A stretch of 64,000 nt of DNA from Acinetobacter sp. ANC 3781 (GTDB lineage Bacteria > Pseudomonadota > Gammaproteobacteria > Pseudomonadales > Moraxellaceae), in NCBI RefSeq assembly GCF_004331285.1, contig NZ_SJOH01000011.1, forward strand, positions 1-64,000, in the 5' to 3' direction. The position numbers were made by a program, and so were the translations under genes. Below the pieces are notes generated by a model that was given only the letters and a program-made list of their open reading frames with translations, searched no databases and was not told the origin of the DNA. Shown piece after piece: positions 17,944 to 28,623 of the stretch (position 1 is its first letter; the number at the start of each line of letters is the position of its first letter).

Positions 17944-19464
17944 TTAATAGATAAATTGTTCCGACTGAATATTCAATTCAATATCCCAATGCTTAAACTG
18001 CACCTGTTCATCATGCAAGTCTGCTACAAGCAAAGGCCATTGTTTGGCATCGCCAGAAACGCTTAGTTGCCATTGTTGCTCATTGTCGACACTTAATTCA
18101 ATGGCAGGAAGCATCTCATCGCTACGACTATGATTAAGTAAAACTGCAAGACGAAGCAATAGACTTAAGTAAACTAATTTGCTACCACCTACTCTCATTA
18201 CATCTACGCGGCTATCATTACGCAGCTTACGACGATGATGTGCAACTAAGTGTGAAAGATGATTTTGGTCAATTTGAGAGAAGCCTGCAATGTCTGAATG
18301 TTGGAGTAGATATGCCCCATGACGGTGATAACCCCCATGACTAATCGCCAAACCAATTTCATGTAAATAGGCAGCACGACGCAACAGGTCACTATCTTCA
18401 CTGTTTAAATTCAGCGACTTAGCCACACCCTCAAACAAATGCTGCGCAGTTGCCACTACGCGTTCAGCCTGTTTAGGATCTGCGTTATAGCGTCCCATTA
18501 AAGCTTGCACACTTCGGTCGCGGATATCTTCATGCTGGAAACGCCCGAGTAAGTCATACATCACCCCTTCACGTAATGCGCCATCGGAATACACCAATTT
18601 GTTCAATTCAAGCACATCGAACACCGCATATAAAATGGCAACCCCTGCTGGCAAAACTGCTCGGCGGTCTTCTTTTAAACCATCAAAATCAACTTCTGAA
18701 ATATGCTTAAATTTGAGTAATTTTTCTTTGAGTTTTTCTAAACCTTCGCGAGTCAAGTTTTCTTGTGCATCACTCCAGCCCATGTTTACGGTAATTTGAC
18801 GACAGGCTTTAATGGTACCGCTTGAACCGACCACTGTATCCCAACCCGCTGTTTTATAGGTGTTGGCAATACCTGAAAGTTCTTTACGCGCAGCTACCAC
18901 GGCTTTATCAAAATTTTTCTGATTGATCTCACCATCGCTAAAATAAGCTTTGGTAAAGGCGACGCAGCCCATTTGTAAAGATTCGGTATGGATGGGCTCA
19001 AATTCCTCGCCAATAATCAGCTCAGTAGAACCCCCACCAATGTCAATCACCAAACGACGACCACTATTGGCCATGGTATGCGAGACACCCAAATAAATCA
19101 GACGTGCTTCTTCACGGCCGGCAATAATTTCAATCGGTTTAGGGAGAATTTCAGCCGCTTTTTGAATAAATTCATGACCATTCTTGGCCTGGCGCAAAGC
19201 ATTGGTGGCTACAATTCGCATCCGGTTTGCCTGTACCGAACTTAAACGTCCGACAAAGCGTGCCAAACAGGCTAAGCCCCGTTGCTGTGCGGCTTCAGTC
19301 AAGTTTTTATTTTCATCCAGACCTGCAGCCAATTGTACTTTTTCTGACATTGAAGCCACTTTTTTCACTTCGCCATGATCTACACGTGCAATAGCAAGAT
19401 GAAAACTGTTCGACCCCATATCGATGGCAGCAAGTAACTCTTCATCAATCAAAAAATCCGACAT
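17944..19464 (-). CDS. ppx: Exopolyphosphatase (Ppx/GppA family)
   Basis: The 506-residue enzyme releases phosphate from the ends of polyphosphate chains. It starts with the actin-like phosphate-1 motif AIDMGSNSFHLAI, has VIDIGGGSTELIIG and VGSSGTIKA, and ends in an HD-type helical domain (AAYLHEIGLAISHGGYHRHGAYLL). GppA (pppGpp hydrolase) is the main alternative, but the length of about 500 with the C-terminal extension fits Ppx. It heads the leftward run and is divergent from trxA, a common gene pair in Acinetobacter and Pseudomonas. Confidence 0.9.
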   Translation of the reverse strand: MSDFLIDEELLAAIDMGSNSFHLAIARVDHGEVKKVASMSEKVQLAAGLDENKNLTEAAQQRGLACLARFVGRLSSVQANRMRIVATNALRQAKNGHEFIQKAAEILPKPIEIIAGREEARLIYLGVSHTMANSGRRLVIDIGGGSTELIIGEEFEPIHTESLQMGCVAFTKAYFSDGEINQKNFDKAVVAARKELSGIANTYKTAGWDTVVGSSGTIKACRQITVNMGWSDAQENLTREGLEKLKEKLLKFKHISEVDFDGLKEDRRAVLPAGVAILYAVFDVLELNKLVYSDGALREGVMYDLLGRFQHEDIRDRSVQALMGRYNADPKQAERVVATAQHLFEGVAKSLNLNSEDSDLLRRAAYLHEIGLAISHGGYHRHGAYLLQHSDIAGFSQIDQNHLSHLVAHHRRKLRNDSRVDVMRVGGSKLVYLSLLLRLAVLLNHSRSDEMLPAIELSVDNEQQWQLSVSGDAKQWPLLVADLHDEQVQFKHWDIELNIQSEQFIY

Positions 19465-19654
19465 TATTCAACGAACCTATAAGAATTATGCTTAGAGTAA
19501 TTCACCTCCATCCAATTTAAAAGCCATTTATCAAAGCAAATAGATGAGTTTTTTATTTTTTTAAGTGATGTCGCAATTGCATGACACGATCATCAATATC
19601 GTGAGCATCAATTAGACAAACCCAACATAATGACTGAAAATTTACATATCGCAC

Positions 19655-19678
19655 TACATAGTTAAACGAGGCTATGTA
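19655..19678. promoter_or_regulatory. Inverted repeat upstream of trxA
   Basis: TACATAG (19655-19661) and CTATGTA (19672-19678) form a perfect 7-bp inverted repeat with a 10-nt spacer, about 50 bp before the trxA start. It could be an operator or a leader hairpin; I cannot name a regulator. Confidence 0.35.
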
Positions 19679-19726
19679 ATACTTATAGTTATAAAACTAT
19701 CTTAAAATTTTATTTGGAGCATATCC

Positions 19727-20053
19727 ATGTCTGGCAATATCGTAAACACAACTGATGCAAACTTCGAAGCTGACGTTTTACAATCTGACGTTCCTGTACT
19801 TGTCGATTTCTGGGCAGGCTGGTGTGCACCATGTAAAGCCATTGCACCTGTATTAGAAGTACTGTCTACAGAATTCGAAGGTAAAGTTAAAGTTGTTAAA
19901 GTTGACGTAACTGATTGTGAAGCAACTGCCGTGAATTACAATATCCGTAACATTCCTGCCCTATTGATGTTCAAAAATGGTGAAGTGGTCGCTCAACAAG
20001 TCGGCGCAGCACCAAAATCTAAATTGACTGCATTTATTGAAGAAAATATCTAA
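19727..20053 (+). CDS. trxA: Thioredoxin with CAPC active site
   Basis: The 108-residue protein is the general cytosolic disulfide reductase recharged by thioredoxin reductase. The fold is standard: VLVDFWAGWCAPCKAIAPVLE, a cis-Pro in RNIPALLMF and the GEVVAQQVGAAPKSKL end. The active site reads WCAPC instead of the usual WCGPC; a change at this position can shift redox potential. A GGAG Shine-Dalgarno precedes the ATG. It is monocistronic with its own terminator and is divergent from ppx. Confidence 0.96.
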   Translation: MSGNIVNTTDANFEADVLQSDVPVLVDFWAGWCAPCKAIAPVLEVLSTEFEGKVKVVKVDVTDCEATAVNYNIRNIPALLMFKNGEVVAQQVGAAPKSKLTAFIEENI

Positions 20054-20077
20054 TTCAAAAACAGTGCAATTTGATTC

Positions 20078-20109
20078 AATACGCTATCTCTGGATAGCGT
20101 ATTTTTTTC
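20078..20109 (+). terminator. trxA terminator
   Basis: A perfect 11-bp stem AATACGCTATC/GATAGCGTATT with a TCTG tetraloop is followed by a run of Ts (20102-20108), 25 nt after the trxA stop. Confidence 0.9.
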
Positions 20110-20118
20110 GTCTATAAA

Positions 20119-20382
20119 TTGACAAAAGCTTTATTCTCTCTTATATTACATGTTCAAGGAATAAAGGATTTTCAATCCGCAATTTTCTTACAAGACACAA
20201 CACATAAGATCGCCGCTCGGCAACAGAAATTGTTTTTACACTTTTTTCTTCAAAACAATGAATCAGACCTCTGAATTGTTATTGTGCAAATACAATTACG
20301 TTACTTTTATTGCGTGCAAGCGGCTGAATGTTGCTCCCTTTCCTCATCTGTATTCCAGAATTTTGATCCTATCTGACCCCCT
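20119..20382 (+). promoter_or_regulatory. rho promoter and long leader
   Basis: TTGACA (20119-20124) and TATATT (20142-20147) are spaced by exactly 17 bp, a near-consensus sigma70 promoter just behind the trxA terminator. Transcription from about 20154 leaves a leader of about 230 nt before the rho ATG. The leader is rich in C and U near its end. In E. coli, rho has a long leader through which Rho terminates its own transcript; a similar autoregulation is my inference here. Confidence 0.65.
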
Positions 20383-21651
20383 ATGAATTTAACTGAACTC
20401 AAGAAAAAACCGATTGGCGAACTCATCAAGATTGCGGAGTTTATGGGCCTAGAAGGAATGGCACGTAACCGTAAGCAAGACATCATTTTTGCCATCTTAA
20501 AGCGCCATGCAATGAATGGTGAAGAGATTTTTGGTGATGGTGTTCTAGAAATTCTATCTGATGGTTTTGGTTTCCTACGCTCTGCAGCTGGTTCTTATCT
20601 TGCAGGCCCTGACGATATTTATATCAGTCCTTCTCAAATTCGTCGCTTTAACTTACGCACGGGCGATACTATTACCGGTACAATTCGCCCGCCTAAAGAA
20701 GGCGAACGTTATTTTGCTTTATTAAAAGTAAATCAAATTAACTATGACACGCCTGAAAACTCAAGAAACAAAATCTTATTTGAAAACCTGACCCCCTTGT
20801 TCCCAACCGAACAATTAATTATGGAGTTAGGTAATGGTACAACTGAAGATTTGACTGCACGTGTGGTTGACTTGGTGGCACCGATTGGTAAAGGTCAACG
20901 TTCTATTATTGTGGCGCCGCCGAAAGCCGGTAAAACCATGTTGCTACAAAACATTGCTCAATCCATTGTTCGTAACAACCCTGAAGTCTTCCTGATTGTT
21001 CTTCTCATTGATGAACGTCCAGAAGAGGTAACAGAAATGGAACGTACGGTACGTGGTGAAGTAGTTGCATCAACATTTGATGAAGCACCCGCTCGTCACG
21101 TTCAAGTTGCAGAAATGGTGATTGAAAAAGCAAAACGCTTGGTTGAACACAAGAAAGATGTAGTGATTCTGCTTGACTCAATCACTCGTTTAGCACGTGC
21201 CTACAACACAGTGATTCCATCTTCAGGCAAGGTACTTACCGGTGGTTTGGATGCACATGCACTGGAACGTCCAAAACGCTTCTTCGGCGCAGCACGTAAT
21301 ATTGAAGAAGGCGGCTCATTAACCATCATCTCTACTGCTTTAATTGAAACAGGCAGCAAGATGGATGAAGTGATTTACGAAGAATTCAAAGGTACAGGTA
21401 ACCAAGAAATTACGCTTGATCGCCGGATTGCTGAAAAACGTGTATTCCCTGCGATGAACATCAAAAAATCGGGGACACGTCGTGAAGAACGCCTAATGTC
21501 TGAAGATAACTTACGTAAGGTTTGGATTTTACGTAAATTACTTCACACTCAAGATGAATTGGCATCAATGGAATTCTTGCTCGATCGCATGAAAGAAACC
21601 AAAACTAATGACGATTTCTTTGATCAAATGAAACGTAAAGCCGCTAATTAA
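20383..21651 (+). CDS. rho: Transcription termination factor Rho
   Basis: Rho is the hexameric RNA helicase that ends transcription at C-rich unstructured RNA. The 422-residue protein has the N-terminal helical domain ([19 protein letters not shown]), the cold-shock-like RNA-binding fold with GFGFLRS, Walker [12 protein letters not shown], Walker [17 protein letters not shown] and the Q/R-loop region. Length and motifs match E. coli Rho (419 aa) with no insertion domain. It is monocistronic between a strong promoter and a terminator. Confidence 0.98.
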   Translation: MNLTELKKKPIGELIKIAEFMGLEGMARNRKQDIIFAILKRHAMNGEEIFGDGVLEILSDGFGFLRSAAGSYLAGPDDIYISPSQIRRFNLRTGDTITGTIRPPKEGERYFALLKVNQINYDTPENSRNKILFENLTPLFPTEQLIMELGNGTTEDLTARVVDLVAPIGKGQRSIIVAPPKAGKTMLLQNIAQSIVRNNPEVFLIVLLIDERPEEVTEMERTVRGEVVASTFDEAPARHVQVAEMVIEKAKRLVEHKKDVVILLDSITRLARAYNTVIPSSGKVLTGGLDAHALERPKRFFGAARNIEEGGSLTIISTALIETGSKMDEVIYEEFKGTGNQEITLDRRIAEKRVFPAMNIKKSGTRREERLMSEDNLRKVWILRKLLHTQDELASMEFLLDRMKETKTNDDFFDQMKRKAAN

Positions 21652-21675
21652 TACTTATTACGTTTATATTCATTT

Positions 21676-21705
21676 AAAAGGCTATCTATAACGATAGCCT
21701 TTTTA
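21676..21705 (+). terminator. rho terminator
   Basis: AAAAGGCTATC/GATAGCCTTTT forms an 11-bp stem (21676-21686 and 21693-21703) with a 6-nt loop followed by Ts, 24 nt after the rho stop. Confidence 0.88.
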
Positions 21706-22070
21706 TTTGGTTGACTTTAATTACATAAAGCTACAATTGACTATTTTCTTTGTAAACTTTTATGCAAGTTTCTGATTATTAAAATAATCAATATAAAAAA
21801 ACGATATTTTTTAGCAGGTTATTTAGTACTTATCCAATATAAACCCTACAGTTGATTGTTATTTTCTGTTAATAAATTGCTCATTTTTCATCATTTTTTG
21901 CATTTTTTGGCTATGCCCTAGTAGTAATTCAAAATGCGCAGTGATAGCATATTTGCAGACCAGTTAGACTGCCTTTGCATTGTTACTGCCTAACAGATAT
22001 TAGGAAGAATAAAAGCACTCAACAGGCTAACATAGGTTTTTTTTAATCTCATATTTTAGAGAGTGATGCC
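21706..22070 (+). promoter_or_regulatory. AT-rich upstream region of the alanine-rich lipoprotein gene
   Basis: No ORF or RNA gene is apparent in this stretch. A possible promoter has TTGCAT (21975-21980) and TATTAG (21998-22003) with a 17-bp spacer, giving a leader of about 60 nt before the ATG at 22071. The rest is strongly AT-rich with poly-T stretches. Confidence 0.35.
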
Positions 22071-22352
22071 ATGTTATTCAAAAAAATCGCTATTGCTGCT
22101 GCAGTTGCTACTACTTTAGCTTTCGTTGGTTGTGCTAAAAAAACTGAAGAAGCTGCTGCTGACGCTAACTCTGCTGCATCTGAAGCTGTAGAAGCTGCAT
22201 CTGAAGCTGAAGCTGCTGCTTCTGCTGCTACTGTTGAAGCTGCTCCTGCTGCTGAAGCTGCTGCTTCTGAAGCTGCTGATGCTGCTTCTGTAGCTGTTGA
22301 TGCTGCTGCTGATGCTACTGCTGCTTCTGAAGCTGCACCTAAAGCTCAATAA
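22071..22352 (+). CDS. Small alanine-rich lipoprotein
   Basis: The 93-residue protein has a lipoprotein signal (KKIAIAAAVATTLAFVGC, modified Cys at residue 21). Of the 93 residues 43 are Ala, and the mature part is a low-complexity chain of EAA, SEA and DAA units, probably one long helix, as in Lpp/OprI-type murein or outer-membrane lipoproteins; sequence identity to those is not claimed. Ala codons are almost all GCT, the pattern of a highly expressed gene. It has an own terminator and stands alone between rho and ihfA. The opposite-strand Ser/Arg-rich frame is a shadow. Confidence 0.8.
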   Translation: MLFKKIAIAAAVATTLAFVGCAKKTEEAAADANSAASEAVEAASEAEAAASAATVEAAPAAEAAASEAADAASVAVDAAADATAASEAAPKAQ

Positions 22353-22370
22353 TCTTTACGATTATTAAGT

Positions 22371-22402
22371 AAAAAAAGAGAGCCGTTGGCTCTCTTTTTT
22401 TT
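22371..22402 (+). terminator. Terminator of the alanine-rich lipoprotein
   Basis: AAAAAAAGAGAGCC/GGCTCTCTTTTTTT gives a 14-bp stem with a GTT loop and a T tract, 18 nt after the stop codon. Confidence 0.92.
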
Positions 22403-22524
22403 ATGGTAAAAATAAAGATCAATATAATAAAAATTGTCCAATCTTATTTTCAAATAAAATATTACTTCCTGTCATAGTCCTACTTCCTTCTTACTCAAGT
22501 GAGAGGAACTATGTAAATTTAAAA

Positions 22525-22550
22525 TAAAAAAGCAGATCAATCGATCTGCT
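22525..22550 (-). terminator. Terminator of pheST-ihfA
   Basis: On the minus strand AGCAGATC/GATCTGCT with a GATT loop (22531-22550) is followed by TTTTTATTTT. The stem overlaps the last codons of ihfA. Confidence 0.88.
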
Positions 22551-22833
22551 CATTTCCTACGCGCTGGCGGAATTTCTGCCCTGCACGGAATGTGACTACA
22601 CGGCGTGCAGAAATTGGAATTTCTTCACCCGTTTTCGGGTTTCGACCTGGACGTTGGCGTTTGTCACGCAACTCAAAGTTACCGAAACCTGAAAGTTTTA
22701 CCTGCTCGCCTGAGATTAGCGCTTGGCTAATCTCATCGAAGAACAACTCAACCATTTGTTTTGCTTCACGACGGTTTAAACTCGTGAGCTCACTTAAATG
22801 ATCAGCCATTTCTGCTTTTGTTAATGCTGTCAT
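22537..22833 (-). CDS. ihfA: Integration host factor subunit alpha
   Basis: IhfA pairs with IhfB to bind and sharply bend DNA in recombination, replication and transcription. The 98-residue protein begins [25 protein letters not shown] and has the DNA-binding arm with [23 protein letters not shown], including the intercalating Pro in RNPKTG. Its ATG overlaps the pheT stop by 4 bp (ATGA), so it is translationally coupled to pheT. The pheS-pheT-ihfA order is standard in gammaproteobacteria. Confidence 0.97.
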   Translation of the reverse strand: MTALTKAEMADHLSELTSLNRREAKQMVELFFDEISQALISGEQVKLSGFGNFELRDKRQRPGRNPKTGEEIPISARRVVTFRAGQKFRQRVGNEQID

Positions 22834-25211
22834 GAAGCCCTCAATGTCGCCTGATAAGTGTTTTGCAACACTTCGATTATTTGATCCATACCCGATTTAA
22901 TTTCAGCATCTTCAAGTGTACGTGATGGATGTTGCCATAAAAGTGCAAATGCTAATGAGCGTTTACCCTCTTCGACCCCTTGTCCAGTGTACACATCGAA
23001 CAACCAAGTCGAGCCTAATAACTCTCCACCCGTTTTTTCGATAAGTTGCTGAATTTCACTAACATTAATCTTATCACTAATTAAAAGCGCAATATCACGT
23101 CTAACCGATGGAAATCGTGATAATTCTGTAAAATTAGATACATAAGTTTGCAAAACAGCCTGTTGGTCGATCTCTGCCACCCAAGTGATGCCCAAATCGA
23201 GTTCATCTTCTAAAGATGGATGTAGACGACCGAGATAACCTACTGATTTTCCATTTACTAAAATTTCAGCAGATTGCCCTGGATGTAACCATACTCGTTC
23301 TGAGCGTACATATTCAACTTTTACACGTCCAGCAGCGAAAATCTCTTCAATTTCACCTTTAAGGTCAAAGAAATCCATCGGCTGTGCTTTAGCATGCCAA
23401 GATTCAGCAGTTTTCGCACCCACAGCGATTAGTGCCAAAGTCGGGATTTGCTTCAGATCATGAATGCTTTTTGCATCTTGATAATCAAAGCGTAAACCCA
23501 GCTCAAAGAAACGTACGCGGCTTTGTTGACGGTTAATATTGTACTGCACACATGGAATCAAACTTGATAACAAAGTCGAACGCATCGCAGCCAAGTCACT
23601 TGAGATCGGATTTGCCAACATCAATGGATTAACGTATGGATTCAACTGCTTTTCAAGTTTGGCATCGGCAAAGCTAAAGCTGATTGCTTCTTGATAGCCT
23701 AAAGTCACCAAGGTTTGACGAAGTTGAGGTAATTCAAACTGATCTTGATACTTTGCAAATTTGACATCGATCACAGGCAAACTGATCTGAATATTGTCAT
23801 AACCGTGAATACGGGCAACTTCTTCAATCAGGTCTTGATAAATGGCCATGTCATAGCGATGTGAAGGCGGAACAACAGTCCACTCGCCTTGTGCTTTCAC
23901 CGTCACGATACAACCGAGACGTTGTAGCGCATCCGTAATAAAGTCACTTTCAACGCGATAACCCAACAATTGATCCACTTGAGCTTGGTTCAATTCAATC
24001 GCGTCACGTATTGGTAAAAATTCGGTTTGTTCTGTAACCGTAATTGGACCAAAATCACCGCCCGCCAACTCAGCAATAAGCTGTGATGCACGCTTCATGG
24101 CAATGCTTGGCAATTCAAAGTCTACGCCACGTTCATAACGTTGCGATGCATCGGTATGTAAACCATAACGACGTGCACGACCTGCGATATGTAATGGTGC
24201 GAAGAAAGCAGATTCCAGGAAAATTTCCGTGGTTTCATCGGTTACAGATGAAGATAGTCCACCCATGATCCCGGCAATTGCCAATGCTTTTTCATCATCC
24301 GCAATCACCATCACATCTTCAGTGAGCTCGACTTCTTGTTCATTTAACAGTATCAGTTTCTCTTGAGCAGTGGCCTGACGCACATGTACTGCACCTTGAA
24401 CTTTGGCACCATCAAATGCATGTAGTGGTTGACCCAGTTCAATTAAGACGTAGTTGGTAATATCGACTAAAATGCTGTGCTGACGGATACCTGAACGGGC
24501 AAGTGCGCGCTCCATCCACTCTGGGGTTGATGCTTTGGTATTGACGTTTTTAATCACACGACCCAAATAGCGTGGACAACCTTCAGTTGAAATAACAACT
24601 TTTTTCTCATCAGCAATAGTTGCAGCAACTTCAACAATCTCAGGTGTAGTCACAGAAAGTTGGTTAATCACACCAATTTCGCGTGCAATACCCCGAATAC
24701 TGAAACAGTCACCACGGTTTGGGGTGATGCTGATATCAATCACGTGATCATCTAGATTTAGATATTCACGTACATTTACCCCTACAGGCGCATCCGCAGG
24801 AAGCTCTAAAAGACCATCAATTTTATCTTCAAGGTCAATTTCAGAAGCACCGCACAGCATGCCTTGTGATTCAATACCACGAAGCTTACCTTTCTTAATT
24901 TTGAAATCACCTGGTAAAACCGCACCAACCGTTGCCACTGGAGCTTTCATACCTGCGCGTACATTTGGCGCACCGCATACAATCTGTAAAGGCTCACCTG
25001 AACCAATATTCACAGTAGTTACACGCAAACGATCTGCATCGGGATGTTGTTCTACAGTCAGAACTTCGCCTACCACCACACCTGTAAATGGTTTTGCTGC
25101 TGGCGCCAACTCATCAACTTCTAGACCAAGCATGGTGAGTTGGTCAGATAGTTTTTCACTATCAATGGCTGGGTTTACCCATGTGCGTAACCAATTTTCG
25201 CTAATTTTCAT
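22830..25211 (-). CDS. pheT: Phenylalanyl-tRNA synthetase beta subunit
   Basis: PheT forms the alpha2-beta2 synthetase with PheS. The 793-residue protein has an N-terminal tRNA-binding EMAP/OB domain (about 39-150, [24 protein letters not shown]), B3/B4 editing domain (about 210-390), B5 domain with [15 protein letters not shown], catalytic-like core and C-terminal anticodon-binding FDX-ACB fold ([14 protein letters not shown]...). Length matches E. coli (795). It follows pheS after 131 bp that hold a REP-like element and overlaps ihfA by 4 bp. Confidence 0.97.
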   Translation of the reverse strand: MKISENWLRTWVNPAIDSEKLSDQLTMLGLEVDELAPAAKPFTGVVVGEVLTVEQHPDADRLRVTTVNIGSGEPLQIVCGAPNVRAGMKAPVATVGAVLPGDFKIKKGKLRGIESQGMLCGASEIDLEDKIDGLLELPADAPVGVNVREYLNLDDHVIDISITPNRGDCFSIRGIAREIGVINQLSVTTPEIVEVAATIADEKKVVISTEGCPRYLGRVIKNVNTKASTPEWMERALARSGIRQHSILVDITNYVLIELGQPLHAFDGAKVQGAVHVRQATAQEKLILLNEQEVELTEDVMVIADDEKALAIAGIMGGLSSSVTDETTEIFLESAFFAPLHIAGRARRYGLHTDASQRYERGVDFELPSIAMKRASQLIAELAGGDFGPITVTEQTEFLPIRDAIELNQAQVDQLLGYRVESDFITDALQRLGCIVTVKAQGEWTVVPPSHRYDMAIYQDLIEEVARIHGYDNIQISLPVIDVKFAKYQDQFELPQLRQTLVTLGYQEAISFSFADAKLEKQLNPYVNPLMLANPISSDLAAMRSTLLSSLIPCVQYNINRQQSRVRFFELGLRFDYQDAKSIHDLKQIPTLALIAVGAKTAESWHAKAQPMDFFDLKGEIEEIFAAGRVKVEYVRSERVWLHPGQSAEILVNGKSVGYLGRLHPSLEDELDLGITWVAEIDQQAVLQTYVSNFTELSRFPSVRRDIALLISDKINVSEIQQLIEKTGGELLGSTWLFDVYTGQGVEEGKRSLAFALLWQHPSRTLEDAEIKSGMDQIIEVLQNTYQATLRAS

Positions 25212-25244
25212 TTCTATAAAAACCTATAAATCTAATTTCTTGAA

Positions 25245-25335
25245 TCCCCTCTGACTCTCTCTTTTTTCAAAGCAAGACCCCTGTTTCATATTGAAAACCC
25301 CTTTCCTTTTAGGAGAGGTCAGGGAGAGGTTAATA
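25245..25335. repeat. REP-like cluster C between pheS and pheT
   Basis: CCCCTCTGACTCTCTC...CCTTTTAGGAGAGGTCAGGGAGAGG forms an imperfect inverted repeat related to clusters A and D. It sits inside the pheS-pheT spacer, so it is transcribed within the operon and could affect relative expression of the two subunits. Confidence 0.6.
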
Positions 25336-25342
25336 AATTCGT

Positions 25343-26344
<1,002 letters not shown>

Positions 26345-26480
26345 TTAAAAATATAATAAAACCCCATATTCTAACAGTTTTTGAGCGTATTGATGAAGTT
26401 CCGTATAGAGGAAAATTAGATTGGCATCCAGATTTATAAAAAGTATAAGATAAAGGCATTATTCGTGAGATCAATAAAAA

Positions 26481-27524
26481 ATGGCACTCGATCCGATTTG
26501 GAAACAACAATTAACTTTGGTCACCTATGGTAATGAGTATCTCAGCCAGAATTTAAGCTTTAATCACTGGGTACAGCATTCCATTTTTAACCAGCATAAC
26601 TTGCGTTTCCGTGATCTCATGTCACAACATTTACTTGCGCAACATTTTCAAATTTGGCTTGAAGGTCTGAAAAAACAAGGCAGTCACCGTATTAGCTTAC
26701 ATAGCTCAAGTCTTTTGGTTGACGAAAAAAACCCAAATGCCAATGTAGAGCTTTTAGCCATTCCACACTTTATTGTCAGCCATGAACATCATAAAAAAAC
26801 CGCCTGGATTTTTGGTAAAGAACTACCGGAATGGTATAGCGCTGACAATGACTATGAAGCGCCTGAACCCCAACAAGAACAATGCCGTCAGGAAACATTT
26901 TGGCGTTTCGAGCTCAATCCCAAACTTGCAAAACGTCTAGATGCCGATTTGCAACAGCCGAATTGGGATGATATTCAAACTTATACCGATAATGAATTAT
27001 TCGATAGCAAGTTTGCACAAGGCATGAGCGAACCGGCAAACCGGGATTTCCCTTATTATGGGATGACTCAAACTGCGACGGAAAATGCTGATGGCTCGCC
27101 TTTGCTGGAGAGTAAATATCTGCCTTTACTTCCAAGCGAATATCAGGCGGATTATGCTCATACCACATTACATCGTTTAGAAGCACTATCGACCTATATT
27201 AAACACCGACAGCAGCACCCTTATCATGCTGACGGCAGTGAACTGACACCTGAAGAACAGCTGAATCTGCGTCACTTTTCGCAAAAGCTGGATGATTTAA
27301 TGACAAAATTTATTGTTAAAGTCGCCAATCATTATCAGTCTGCAAAACTGACCAAAGTAGAAATTGCCAATCCTTTAGATGGTACTCCTACAACGCCACT
27401 TACCTCCCCTCATTTAAAAACCCATAAAGCCCCTACCCATCATAAAGTCGGTGCATCGGGTGTGATTAAACTGATTTTATTAACTATTGTGATTTGTCTC
27501 TTGGCTTATTACTTTGGACTTTAA
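26481..27524 (+). CDS. Uncharacterised tail-anchored protein
   Basis: I do not recognise this 347-residue protein. Its body is soluble, rich in His, Gln and aromatic residues, with no signal peptide. Residues 255-295 look like an amphipathic helix and are followed by a Pro/Thr/His-rich linker. The last 20 residues (GVIKLILLTIVICLLAYYFGL region) form a single membrane helix with almost nothing after it, so the protein is probably tail-anchored with its body in the cytoplasm. It is divergent from pheS and has its own bidirectional terminator. Confidence 0.7.
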   Translation: MALDPIWKQQLTLVTYGNEYLSQNLSFNHWVQHSIFNQHNLRFRDLMSQHLLAQHFQIWLEGLKKQGSHRISLHSSSLLVDEKNPNANVELLAIPHFIVSHEHHKKTAWIFGKELPEWYSADNDYEAPEPQQEQCRQETFWRFELNPKLAKRLDADLQQPNWDDIQTYTDNELFDSKFAQGMSEPANRDFPYYGMTQTATENADGSPLLESKYLPLLPSEYQADYAHTTLHRLEALSTYIKHRQQHPYHADGSELTPEEQLNLRHFSQKLDDLMTKFIVKVANHYQSAKLTKVEIANPLDGTPTTPLTSPHLKTHKAPTHHKVGASGVIKLILLTIVICLLAYYFGL

Positions 27525-27568
27525 TTTTTATAAAGATGCTAAAAAATTCAGCTCAATGGATATAAAAA

Positions 27569-27602
27569 GAAGAACACGTATTTTGCTCTATACGTGTTCT
27601 TC
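27569..27602. terminator. Bidirectional terminator between convergent genes
   Basis: GAAGAACACGTAT/ATACGTGTTCTTC is a perfect 13-bp inverted repeat with an 8-nt loop. It lies between the plus-strand gene ending at 27524 and the minus-strand gene ending at 27654, with only modest T tracts. Confidence 0.7.
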
Positions 27603-27653
27603 ATATTTAGCTTAAAACTTAAGCTATATTTTTCGGCCTGAAATACTGACAGA

Positions 27654-28163
27654 TTATAAATCAAGCTTTTTGTGATCCGAACCTACTTCGCCAGTATGGC
27701 CAGTCACACTGCCTTTAATTAATTTAAATAGCTGAGTTACTTTATTGTCAGTCACGTTCCAGTATTCTGCGCTGACACCTTCAGCAACCAATACGCGCAC
27801 ACTCGGATCATCCTTACCTGTAAACCAGTTCTCAGCCCAAGGGTTCCAAAGCTGCTCAATCAAGGCTGGATCGGTACTGAGATGTGCATGGGCGCTGATC
27901 GAAACATAAATGCCATCTGAAGGTTTGGTAAAAGACAATCCAATCTGATTACGCCCAGAATTCACAGCGCTGACCAGATCGTTAGTATCCTTCAAGATAA
28001 AATAAAGATTATGACCTTCACTGATCTGTTCAGTCTTGTCCGAATTCAGCATAGTCATAGGTTGTGAATGTAATTCTTGCGTTTCAGTGGTGTGACTGAT
28101 CATCGCATAGCGTACTTCCTTGATCAGTTCCCATAATTTTTCGCGATTATGATTATCCGTCAT
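27654..28163 (-). CDS. Pyridoxamine-phosphate-oxidase-like general stress protein
   Basis: The 169-residue cytosolic protein has the split-barrel flavin-binding fold of the general-stress PNPOx-like family: LWELIKEVRYAMISHTT at the start, LYFILKDTNDLVSAVN, YVSISAHAHLSTDPALIEQLWNPWAENWF, then a terminal VTQLFKLIKGSVTG. Relatives bind FMN/FAD and are stress-induced, but the substrate is unknown. An AGGAGA Shine-Dalgarno precedes the ATG. It is monocistronic. Confidence 0.82.
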   Translation of the reverse strand: MTDNHNREKLWELIKEVRYAMISHTTETQELHSQPMTMLNSDKTEQISEGHNLYFILKDTNDLVSAVNSGRNQIGLSFTKPSDGIYVSISAHAHLSTDPALIEQLWNPWAENWFTGKDDPSVRVLVAEGVSAEYWNVTDNKVTQLFKLIKGSVTGHTGEVGSDHKKLDL

Positions 28164-28623
28164 TACTTTTCTCCTGAAGCTAAACCTTAGAAATAAGAAA
28201 TTATTTAATTTTATGCATTCGCCTATTTTCTAGATTAGTGATATTTTTTACTTTGAATATGCCACCTTACTTAATTTATACATTTGAATAATAAAAAATT
28301 CGCTTAATCCTCCTAAGAAATAACGAAAAATATTTTGTTTAAAAATAAAGTTAAAAAGCTGTTCTATCTTGAGAATTTGGAAACAGGTTAACGTTACTGA
28401 ATGAGAAAAAGAGAACAGGAAAATAATGAGCCAAATGATTAAGTTCAATATAAATAGATATAAATTCTAGAGCGCTTAAAGCATGTGAGCTATGTTCAGC
28501 ACAGTTAAATTACTGCGTGTTAATTGTTTTAATTTTCAATTGATTGTATGGAGGTCTGTTGATATTAAAAGATAAACGTTAAAAAACATTAACAGACCTT
28601 GAATTTCATACAAATTTCGATGC
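28164..28623. other. AT-rich intergenic region, no clear gene
   Basis: The stretch lies between the stress-protein gene and tcdA, both on the minus strand. A short reading frame at 28248-28448 (minus) has no Shine-Dalgarno and Phe/Ile-rich low-complexity content, so I do not call it. GGTCTGTT (28553-28560) and AACAGACC (28591-28598) form an 8-bp inverted repeat around a 30-nt loop, possibly the 3' end of the tcdA message. Confidence 0.5.

Noticed and set aside
22116..22349. Minus-strand Ser/Arg-rich frame of 77 codons
   Set aside because: It is the mirror of the GCT-rich alanine repeat on the plus strand and has no ribosome binding site or family match.
28248..28448. Minus-strand 66-codon hydrophobic frame
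   Set aside because: AT-rich random-type composition, no Shine-Dalgarno, no terminator or promoter context.
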